Part shown: piece by piece, positions 1 through 9,900 of the stretch | Position numbering within the stretch: the first letter of the stretch is position 1 | How the letters are laid out: the number at the start of each line of letters is the position of its first letter | Assembly (NCBI RefSeq): GCF_021129175.1 | Contig: NZ_JAJOHV010000012.1 | Location: 62,001-126,000, forward strand | From: Chromobacterium piscinae | GTDB lineage: Bacteria; Pseudomonadota; Gammaproteobacteria; Burkholderiales; Chromobacteriaceae | Direction: 5' to 3' | Length of the DNA: 64,000 nucleotides | Translations under genes and position numbers: made by a program | Notes under the pieces: generated by a model | Told to the model about the DNA's origin: nothing | The model's input: the letters and a program-made list of their open reading frames with translations, nothing else | Databases searched by the model: none

Positions 1-3000
1 ATAAAAGCAAGCGATCCTTGATTGTGTGCGACAACAGCCTGGCCCTGGAGTGAATCGCTGCATATCTGATAGCCTACCCATCCTTCCTCTTCCGGCGTCA
101 GCGTTAAATGCAGCTTGGCAACAGGCTCGTCAACCACCACTGGGCTGGACCAGACAACGTCTCTTATCACTATTGTGGCCTCTGATAAGGCCTCCTGCCC
201 TGCCGCCAGACAGAATCCGGCTCTTGCCATTTCAAGATACGCTACACCCGGCAAAATATGCGCGCCACCCACCATATGCGCTGCAAGGAAAAACTCCCGC
301 CCGTTTAATATGGTTTCATATTTCTGGCCGGAAAAATCTGATACGTTTCGATGCAATAAGGGATGAAGAACGAACTCAGAACGGTTCGACAGGCGCTCGC
401 TTCGTTTAACGTTTGCGCGGCCATAGCTTGCCTTATCATCAGATATCCAATATCTTTCCTTCGCGAATGGATAGGATGGCAAGCTCAGCCGGCAAGGTCG
501 CAAGCCATCATATAAACGGTTCCATTGAATCACCAAACCTTTAGCCCAAACTTCCGCCAGCTTTCCGTACTTGCCCTTTTTGAACCATATATCCATTGTT
601 TGCGCGATATCGTCATCATCCGCAAAGATCCGCAGCATATCTTTGTACGCCTTGCGCGTTCCGATATATAAACCTTCAACTTCCGACTTACCTTCAATGT
701 AGCCGGCAAGCTTCAGCGCAAGTTCTTTCAGCGAGGTCACAGTCAGCGCAAGACGGTCATCCATTTCCTCGCGGCCAACTTGCAGGGTATAGGCAATATC
801 ATGCAATTGCTCTTCAATAAAACCTTCCTGGCTCAGCGCGGAAAGAAGGCGTTGCGCACGAGCTCTCAAGCGTTCCTCGCCTTTTGCCGACAACACGATA
901 ATCGCGGGGCGCTTGCTGGAAAATTCCACTCGGCTTAGATTATTTTCCGGCGAGCGATACTCCTCCATCACAACATGAGCATTTGCCCCTCCGGCGCCAA
1001 ATGATGAAACACTGGCCCTTCTGGCATGCCGCTCAACTTTGCCATTTATCAGTCGTTCCGGCTCCTGCCACTCAGTCAATTTATTTTGGATAAAGAAAGG
1101 CGTCTGAGAGAAATCGATTTGCGGATTGACAACCTCCGCGTGCAAGGAAGGAACGAGCACGCGGTGTTTCATCTGCAACAGCACCTTAGTCACACCCGCC
1201 AGTCCAGCCGCACTTTCGCAATGCCCAATATTGGTCTTTACCGACCCAATGGCGCAATATTGTTTATCGCTGCCATGGCGAGAGAATGCTTTGATCAAGC
1301 CATCGATCTCAATCGGGTCCCCAAGAGCGGTGCCCGTTCCATGCGCTTCTACATAGCTCAAACTTGTCGGATCAACTCCCGCCCAATTGAAAGAATCGAC
1401 AAGTAATTGCGACTGTAAACGGGGGCTAGGCACGGTATAACCGTTAGTCTTTCCCCCGGCATTGAGCATACTGCCTTTAATAACACCATAGATATGATCC
1501 CTATCCAGTATTGCCTTTTCTAATGGTTTCAATATAAGGGCACCAACCCCTTCAGCATCAATGAAACCATCTGCTCCGCTGCCAAAAGCCTTGCATTGAT
1601 TTCCGCCCGAAAGCATAGACATGGAAGACAATCTCAAGAAGTGCGCAGGATCGAGAATCAAATTAACGCCGCCCGCGATAGCACAATCGCTGCTGCCGCT
1701 ATGCAAACTCTCTAGAGCCAAATGAATGGCCGTCAATGATGAAGAGCAGGCCGTATCGACCGCAATACTAGGGCCATTGAAATTCAGCGTATAAGACACG
1801 CGATTGGCAATCGACCAGTAACTGGCCGCAGTCGGATAAGTGGCGTTCATCACTCCGACGAACACCCCAACCTTCCCATTTTCACTCAAACCAGCTGGCG
1901 TATATCCCGCATCCTCAATACTCGCGTAGGCTTCTTCTAGAAACAATCGTTCCTGTGGATCCATTCGTTCCGCTTCGGAAGGAGAAATTTGGAAGAAAAG
2001 TGGGTCGAATTTATCCACTTCCGTCAAGAACCCACCCCACTTTGTATAGGTGGTTCCAAACTTTCCTCGTTCCAAGTCGAAATACTCTCGCCAGTCCCAA
2101 CGGTCTTGTGGGACTTCGCTTATACAATTTCGCCCTTCTTTAAGATTTAACCAGAACTCTTCCAAATTCTTGGCCTGGGGATATCTTCCTGAAATGCCAA
2201 TAATCGCAACATCTTTGAGATTCCTCCCTGCCCCCGCCTTAACTAAAACTTCTAATTTATTTCCCTGTAAAGCGACACTTCCATTTTCATCACGTAAGCT
2301 AGCAGGCATATCATTATGGGCAATATGCTCACTCTCATCGAGCGAGGCGACGCCAAACAATTTCACTAAAGCAGCCTGTTCCGTATCGATTAGCCTCTCA
2401 ACAATACTATCAATCGTCTGAAGATCGAAAAATAACGTACTGGTTACACTATCAAATGACTTCCGTAATTTATTAGTGAGCTGCACGATCAGAATCGAAT
2501 CAATGCCATACTCTTTTAATGGCGTTGCTCTATCAATTTTTCCAGATTCTGACCTAATGGTTTCCGCCACAAGATTCTTCAGATAACCTACACACTTCTC
2601 ACGTAATCGCATGCCCGACAACCGACTCTCAAGCTGAGGCTCTATGCTTTTCTGTTGAGCCGCCGCTTCTGCTTCAACTTTGACTGCAGCGCTTGAGTTG
2701 AGAGATATTTTCAGCGATCTGGCTGACTTCTGGCGCACCACACCATCGCTTTCTGATGCAATAATTTGATGTCCCAAGTCCTGCACATTTAAGACGGGGA
2801 AACTTATTAAATTAAACCCTTCATCCTGAAGCGTTTCACGCCACATTTCCGGATATAGTCCCGGGCAGCCAGGAATGCGCAATTCCCCATCTTCATACAG
2901 CCACCAGCCATCAAGCAAGCCAAAAGTTAGATGCGTAAATAAATCATTGCTGCAAATCTCATTCAACAGAAGCAAGCCATTACACTTCAATAATGCTTTT

Positions 3001-3941
3001 GTATTTCTCAATGCATCCCTAACATTTCGGGTTGCATGTAGAACATTAGCTGCAATAACAATGTCGTATCCGCCTAACTCAACATCCTGCCCCGACACAG
3101 ATAAGCCGACATCAAACAAATTGTAAGAAAGGTAAGGGTACGCAGGTCCATATTCTTTTTCCGCATGCATCAAAAAAGCCCGCGACAAATCGGTGTAGCA
3201 ATACTCTTCCACATGTCGCTGATACGGCTTAAGCCTATCCATGACAATTGCGCTTGTACCGCCAGTTCCTGCGCCGACTTCCAGGATACGGAATTTCGCT
3301 GAGGGATCATGCTTCAGACGCTGATCAATATACAGAAGCAAAACATCAGCAAGTACATGATTATAAAAATCCGCTACCGGATTATGCTTATAAATTCCCT
3401 CAACCCGCTCCATTGAGGCATTGGGAAATAGAACATCCGTAGGAAGAATATCCCCACGTAAAATATCTGGCAAAGCCCTGAGCGCCGACTCAACCAAAAC
3501 AATTTGCGTTTCCATCCAACCATCTTGAGCCCACTGCTGTTTCACCCGATCCCATTGCCCCCACAGCTTATTGATATCTTCCTTGTAGGAGTCAGACTTT
3601 TTTTTCTTCTCAATCGACTGAGAATTCTCTTTTTTGTTCAGAAAATTTACAGTCTCCTCAAACCAATCCCTATAAGATTCTTTAATTCCCGCCTTGCTTA
3701 GGCTTTCGGAAGCATTTTCCAGTCCTCCAGCCCCTAACCCCATGGTAAACAGCTGAGCTGATAGCAATGCACTCAACAGCTCGTCCATTTCATGCCGACG
3801 ATAGCCGCCACGTGACTTAATCAGATGCGACTTATCTGAGTAAGAGGGAATACTCTCTGCCACGCGCCCAAGAACCGACGGAATTTGACGACAGTAAAGA
3901 CTTAGGCCATCTGCATGATCAATATTTAATTTGCTTATCAT
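1..3941 (-). CDS. trans-AT polyketide synthase subunit (MT-ACP-KS-DH...), partial
   Basis: Second PKS protein, reading from 3941 to the left edge; about 1313 residues are visible and the C-terminus is missing. In order: a short N-terminal linker, a C-methyltransferase (LEVGAGTGG near residue 220), an acyl carrier protein (GIDSI near 479, Ser is the phosphopantetheine site), a ketosynthase from about 575 with its Cys in TACSSS near 730 and both catalytic His motifs (EAHGTGT, NIGHCE), then a dehydratase with the HxxxGxxxxP motif near 1219. No acyltransferase lies between KS and DH, the hallmark of trans-AT systems. Its N-terminal MT-ACP completes the KS-DH-KR module that ends the upstream gene 46 bp away, so the two proteins must dock. 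The start is the ATG following that gap; no strong ribosome site is seen. Role by family: one extension step with alpha-methylation plus the next condensation. Confidence 0.93.
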   Translation of the reverse strand, partial: MISKLNIDHADGLSLYCRQIPSVLGRVAESIPSYSDKSHLIKSRGGYRRHEMDELLSALLSAQLFTMGLGAGGLENASESLSKAGIKESYRDWFEETVNFLNKKENSQSIEKKKKSDSYKEDINKLWGQWDRVKQQWAQDGWMETQIVLVESALRALPDILRGDILPTDVLFPNASMERVEGIYKHNPVADFYNHVLADVLLLYIDQRLKHDPSAKFRILEVGAGTGGTSAIVMDRLKPYQRHVEEYCYTDLSRAFLMHAEKEYGPAYPYLSYNLFDVGLSVSGQDVELGGYDIVIAANVLHATRNVRDALRNTKALLKCNGLLLLNEICSNDLFTHLTFGLLDGWWLYEDGELRIPGCPGLYPEMWRETLQDEGFNLISFPVLNVQDLGHQIIASESDGVVRQKSARSLKISLNSSAAVKVEAEAAAQQKSIEPQLESRLSGMRLREKCVGYLKNLVAETIRSESGKIDRATPLKEYGIDSILIVQLTNKLRKSFDSVTSTLFFDLQTIDSIVERLIDTEQAALVKLFGVASLDESEHIAHNDMPASLRDENGSVALQGNKLEVLVKAGAGRNLKDVAIIGISGRYPQAKNLEEFWLNLKEGRNCISEVPQDRWDWREYFDLERGKFGTTYTKWGGFLTEVDKFDPLFFQISPSEAERMDPQERLFLEEAYASIEDAGYTPAGLSENGKVGVFVGVMNATYPTAASYWSIANRVSYTLNFNGPSIAVDTACSSSLTAIHLALESLHSGSSDCAIAGGVNLILDPAHFLRLSSMSMLSGGNQCKAFGSGADGFIDAEGVGALILKPLEKAILDRDHIYGVIKGSMLNAGGKTNGYTVPSPRLQSQLLVDSFNWAGVDPTSLSYVEAHGTGTALGDPIEIDGLIKAFSRHGSDKQYCAIGSVKTNIGHCESAAGLAGVTKVLLQMKHRVLVPSLHAEVVNPQIDFSQTPFFIQNKLTEWQEPERLINGKVERHARRASVSSFGAGGANAHVVMEEYRSPENNLSRVEFSSKRPAIIVLSAKGEERLRARAQRLLSALSQEGFIEEQLHDIAYTLQVGREEMDDRLALTVTSLKELALKLAGYIEGKSEVEGLYIGTRKAYKDMLRIFADDDDIAQTMDIWFKKGKYGKLAEVWAKGLVIQWNRLYDGLRPCRLSLPSYPFAKERYWISDDKASYGRANVKRSERLSNRSEFVLHPLLHRNVSDFSGQKYETILNGREFFLAAHMVGGAHILPGVAYLEMARAGFCLAAGQEALSEATIVIRDVVWSSPVVVDEPVAKLHLTLTPEEEGWVGYQICSDSLQGQAVVAHNQGSLAF

Positions 3942-3987
3942 AATTTATTCTTGAAAGTATCGAGATATAAATCGTTCTTAATAAGAA

Positions 3988-6900
3988 TCAAGACGCAGCA
4001 GCATCTGACAGTTTTAAGAAAGCCATCTGATCAATAGACGACGAAAGCAAAACCCTTAACGCGCTCATCGCCTCCGCAGGCTCAATTGAGCCAATACCAT
4101 TCCTAGCCATATTTTCTTGACGCTCTTTGGTAGCGACAATACCCACCGTCCCCCAATATCCCCAATTCATAATCTTTACATGGCCATTCCGCTCTTTCCT
4201 GAGCTGATGAGCAAATGCATCTTTAAATACACAGCCCGCCGCATAATTACCCTGACCTGCAACTTTTGTGAAAGCGGTGATCGATGAAAAAAACAAAGCG
4301 AAGTCGAGGGATTCGCGCTGAAAAACTTGAGCTATCCGAACGCACACATCTACCTTTGATGAAAGCACATCGTGAAACTGGTTTTCAGTCATATTGGACA
4401 AACTCTGATCCCGCAGCACAATCGCAGAGTGAACAACACCATTAATTGATGAGTAATGCCGTTTGATTTCGTCATAAGCGCGCAGAAGCTCACTACGGTC
4501 TCTTGCATCAGCGCTAATATAGAGTGGCCTAGGTCCACATTTAGCTACTGCATTAAGCTTCAGCTCAATCGATTCATCCATAGGCCTTCGGCCTATCCAG
4601 ATAAGTTTGGCTTGATAGTGCTCTGCGACAAATTCACTCCATACTTGACCTATGCCGCCAGCCCCCCCTATGACGACATATACCCCTCCATGTCGATATT
4701 GTTCTGTGTCGATATTGGATGCTTGAGTAGGGATCAAATATTGTTTGTACCAGCGACCGCGTCTGAAAGCCCAAGGATTTCCTTCATCATCCGTCGGCAA
4801 CCTGAAGATGGCATCCAACGGCCAGTGGTCGTCAACTTCGATGTCAACCAGCCTCACCTTCCAGTCAATAAACTCTTTCGCCATTGCGCCGATCAACCCA
4901 TGAATGCTTGCCTGAAGCGGCGACAGATACTCACTTCGCCTAATCGCACAAGCCTGCGTCGTCACCACAGTCCACTTCAATTCGCGCGAGCCAAATCCCA
5001 ACAGCAGCAGCGCCTTGATCAGCCTAAAGCCAAATATCGCTGCGCCTTCTTGTTCGGATATCAATGCCTCATCCGTCATTGCCAAATAAGCGCTGGTAGA
5101 CACCGACCAGATAATGTGTTCAATTGACCCCAAGGCGTGAATTTTTTCCGCCATGCACTCGATGCTCTCACCTGGCTGAATGTGCAACTCTTGGATTTTG
5201 CCAAAACGTTCGAACAAAGCTTTTTTCTCGCTAGCGCGCGCGCCTATAACAACAGTGCGCAGCGATGGCGACGGGATCGTACTTTCACAAATTTCTGCTA
5301 CAGGATCCCATACTGGGGTAAGTATCAAATTTTCCGATTGGATAGATTTTCCGCCAAATGCCGCAGTTGGCATTTTGGATCGGTATCCCTTCATTTTGAT
5401 GCAAACAGCTCCAAGATGGTCACAGATGTCAATATCAAAACATGAAAAATTATCGTCAGATGTTCCTTTTTCTTTGCAACGTATCCAAGCCCACATATCG
5501 TTTGTACATGGCGAGAATATTTCAACTTCATCCAAAATAAAAGGCAGCATCAAACGGGGCATCGCTGCCGCGATATCTAAAGCGAACGTTGCTTGCAAAG
5601 CAGAATCTAGAACGCCTGGATGCATAAATATTGCGGTGCAATCATGGGAACCTCCCAGAGGAAGGCTCAACTTTGCCAACACTTCGTTCTTACCTAAACG
5701 GAGGTCTGTTACACCCTTGTGCGAAATCCCATACTGTATCCCGACAGATTGGAATGCTTCATAAAATTCAGCTACGTCTACTGAGTTATCAGTACAACTT
5801 CTCAGACAAGAATCAATGTTGACAAACGGAGTTTGAGATAATTGAAATAACTCAATCTCACCCTGCCCGTGCAAATGTTCTCTGCGGCCCTCCCCATTTA
5901 GCCGAGTGATCATTTCAAATGATGTTTTATTATTCTCTGAGGTCTTAATAGTCGTGTAAATCGACACGGGAGAGTTGTCGACAAAAACAGGACTCGACCA
6001 CACTACATTCTTTAATCTGAGGTATGTATTGGGTAGTTTTTTTCCCAGAATTGCATCTGCCGCAGCTCTGGCAATTTCCAAATACATGACACCTGGCAGC
6101 ACTTTTCTGCCATTGACTACATGATCAACCAAGAATGATTCATTGCCAGAAAGAACCGTCAAAATCTGACTAGCCGAAGAGGCAACATCTATCGTTCCCA
6201 ACAAGCCTTCGCCTAATGATCTGACACCCTCATTTCTTACGGCTACTTGATTGCTCTTTGAGACCCAGTAACGATCTCTGGCAAAAACATATCCAGGCAG
6301 CGCGACTCGCCGAACCGATTTCCCATGGTAAAGCACTTGCCAATTTATGGATAAACCCTTGGTCCACAATTCTGCCAGTTCATGAAGATTTCTACATTGC
6401 AATGCACTTTCTGCATCTCGGTTCTTTTCATTGACTTTCAAAGACGAAAATAGAGTTGTTTTGCGATTGCCTCGATATATCGCATTGTCACCCACGCCTT
6501 CCGTAACAGATACCAATCTTGAAATCAATTTTTCCTTACTATCAAATACAATAGCGAGGCGCTCATCCATTTCTTCGCGTGCGACTTGAAGAGTGTAACT
6601 CAGCTCCGTTAATGAAAAATCATGTTCTACGCAGTCAAGGTAAGCGATATATTGCTTCACCATAGCGAGGAGGCTATTCTCATTTCTCGCCGACAAGGTG
6701 AATAGATAGAGCATGTCTTCATCTATCCTCTTACTTGGCTGGGGATATTCCTGGAGAACGATATGAGCATTTGCACCACCGAAACCAAAAGCGCTAACGC
6801 CTGCACGCCTGGGAATTGCTTTGCCATCAGCAGCAAGCATTACCTCCCACTGTTTCAATCTATTTGCTATGTGAAAGTATTTCCCGAGTTTAATCTCCGG

Positions 6901-9900
6901 GTTCAAACGCTTGAAATTTAGCGTCGGGGGAATCATGCGATTCTTTAAGCTCAACGCAACTTTAATTAAACCTGCAATGCCAGATGCACCTTCAAGATGA
7001 CCAATATTACTCTTGACAGAGCCTATTCCACACATGCCTAGCGACTGTAATGTCATTGCGCCATTAAAATGAGTAAATGCCTGGTTAAGCCCTTCTACTT
7101 CAATAGGGTCTCCTAGCTTGGTTCCTGTTCCATGGGTTTCTATATAACTTATGGTTTCGCCATGCAATCCGCTATCTTCCACCGCCCGAATAATCAACTT
7201 TCCTTGAGCTTCAGGATTCGGCGCAGTTAATGAGCTTGACTGACCAACGTGATTTACAGCACTACCCTTGACAACAGCGTATATATGATCTTTATCATCG
7301 ATCGCATCCTGCAAACGTTTAAGAAAAATTATGGCTCCGCCTTCTCCACGCACGTAGCCGTTTGCTGCTTCATCGAATGTCGCGCATTTGCTATCTTTCG
7401 ACAGCATCCCTGCATGGTCGTAGGCAAGCACATTCACGGTATTGCATATCAGATTTATACCGCCAACAAATGCTTGCCGGCACGCCCCTTCTCTCAAGTC
7501 TCGAATTGCCTGATGCACGGCCATCAAAGAACTGGAACAAGCCGTATCAACAACTAGGCTTGGCCCCTGAAAGTTATAGAAATAGGAAATACGATTCGCG
7601 AGAATTGATCCACTGCTTCCCGTCGCTACAAATGCCCTCTGAGAAGTACCGCTTTGCTCTAACAAGCTTCTATATTCAAAATGACACGCCCCGATATAAA
7701 TCCCAGTCTCACTAGCCGCCAAACCGGAAGGTTTGTAGCCTGCATTTTCCGACGCTCCCCAAACTAGTTCCAACAGCATTCTTTGCTGCGGGTCCATTAA
7801 CTCAGCTTCCATAGGAGAAATACGGAAGAAATCCGCATCAAATTCGTCAATCCGATCCAAGAATCCTCCTTGGGTCAGATACGATTTTTCTCCTGCCACA
7901 TCGACATCAGCAGGCCAGTCCAAACGATTAAGTGGCAATGACCTAATAGCGCTAGTACCAGTTTTAAGCAAGTCCCAAAATTTTTCTGGATCGTTTGCAT
8001 TTCCAGGAAATCTAAGTGCGATCCCAACGATTGCTATATCACCAGATCGAATACTCCCGGCCAAATCCTCTGCATGAAAATCCGATTGCGCAGCATTTTC
8101 ATCGATATCTTTTACTGCCTGTGTAGTTTTTCTTTCATCACACGATTCATTAGGCAGTGCAACTCCATTCATCTCTAGGTATGCGGCTACCTTGTCACAT
8201 GTATTGTATTGAAATAAAAAGGCAGCATTGAGTGCTATACCAAACTTCTTGCTGATAATAGTTCGAAGTTCAAGCAGCTCCAGTGAATCGATTCCAATTT
8301 CCATCAGAGGCAGTTCTGACTCATATTGAGCCATTCTTTTGGAGCCGATAAGACCAGAAATGATACTCTCGATCTCATCAACAAGACCTCGCGAAACCTT
8401 TTTCTTAGGCAAAGCTAGCACTTCACCTATATTTTCCACACCGTCATTCTGTTCAACATCAGCTTGCGTGTCAGCCAGCCTGTTCTTGTTATCTTTCCAC
8501 TTACCCTTGAAATAGCTGCTCAACTTTTCGGCTGTATTAAACTGAAACAGAAAAGTAGTTTCTAGAAAAATTCCTGCTTTCCGCTTGAACAAGGCATTCA
8601 ACTCAACCATTTCTAGAGAATCGATACCTTGCTCCATCAAGGGTACTGCAGTGTCAAATTGCGCAAATCGTTTGGCACCAATAATTTCCCGAATGGCCTC
8701 TACTACCATGGGATGGATGCTCTCTATTACGGTGGGTTTGACTGATGACGAGGAGAGAGGCAGTTCTTCCTCCAACGGAACGACGTGCATGCCGGCTTGC
8801 TCAATTTTCCTATCTACCGATATGCCATACTCAATGCCCTCTTCAGTGCCATTCCTTGTGCAGAACATTACACTCTGCCTGCAATGGTCTAGTGTTTCAT
8901 CAAATGGCAACCCATGTGCTGAAAAATTACCGAATCCAGCCTTTTCCAAAACACTCTTCCAACGAGGCACATCTAGCAGGCAGGAATTAGGAAGTCTGTT
9001 TTCAGGGTCCTGGAACAACCACCAGCCGTGCAGGAGACCACCCGTATACAGCAATATATCCTTCATGACGGTAAACTCATTCAAGATAAACAGCCCTTCG
9101 GGTCGAAGCAGCTTGCCAACTTGATTAAGCGTGTTCATGAGGAATTTTGTGTCATGTAAAACATTAGACGCATAAACCAAGTCAAAATCGGCAAGATTAA
9201 AGCCTTGCTCTACAGGGTCTTGCTCTATATTCAGTCGTTCAAACTGCATGCAAGAATGCATTGCACCGAATGTTCGTTGCCCATATCGCACAAAAGTGGA
9301 CGATATATCGGTATAATAAAAAATAATGCCCTCTGCTTGCTCGCCTAAACGATCCAACACGAATCTAGTGACGCCACCAGTTCCCGCACCGATTTCCAAA
9401 ACACGAAGCTTTTCTTGTGCACCATGTCGTATGTGGCATGCCAAGTATTGATGAACAATTTCGGCCGTGAGTCTATTGAAGTAATCAGCAACGCTAGAAT
9501 CTTTGAAAATTCCAGCGAATAATTCCACTGAGCCTTGCGGAAAAACAATATCAGTTGCCTCCTTCACTCCCGTCAAGACTTCGCCATAGCTACCAAGGCA
9601 TGTCGCCATCAGGTTCATAAACGGAACTGACTCAGGGTGTTCTTTCTGAAATATATGCTTGAATGCTGTGTATTCGCACTGAATGTCTGCCAGTCCAAAA
9701 TTCTCAATCTTTTCTGTCGTACTCAACCCTTCTGCCTGACGGTCAAGAAGACCTTTCCGCTCAAATATGCCAATCAGAGATGAAAATAGTGATTTGTATT
9801 TTGGCAAAATCCCCAGCTGTGCCGCTATTGAATCGACAGATGAATAAATTTCGAATCGTTCTCGCAGGACCCCCATTGACTGAAAAATACTTAGCAGCCA

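Noticed and set aside
4456-9124. Plus-strand open frames of 100-220 residues opposite the PKS genes
   Set aside because: They are antisense to intact, motif-rich PKS domains and show no ribosome sites or families.
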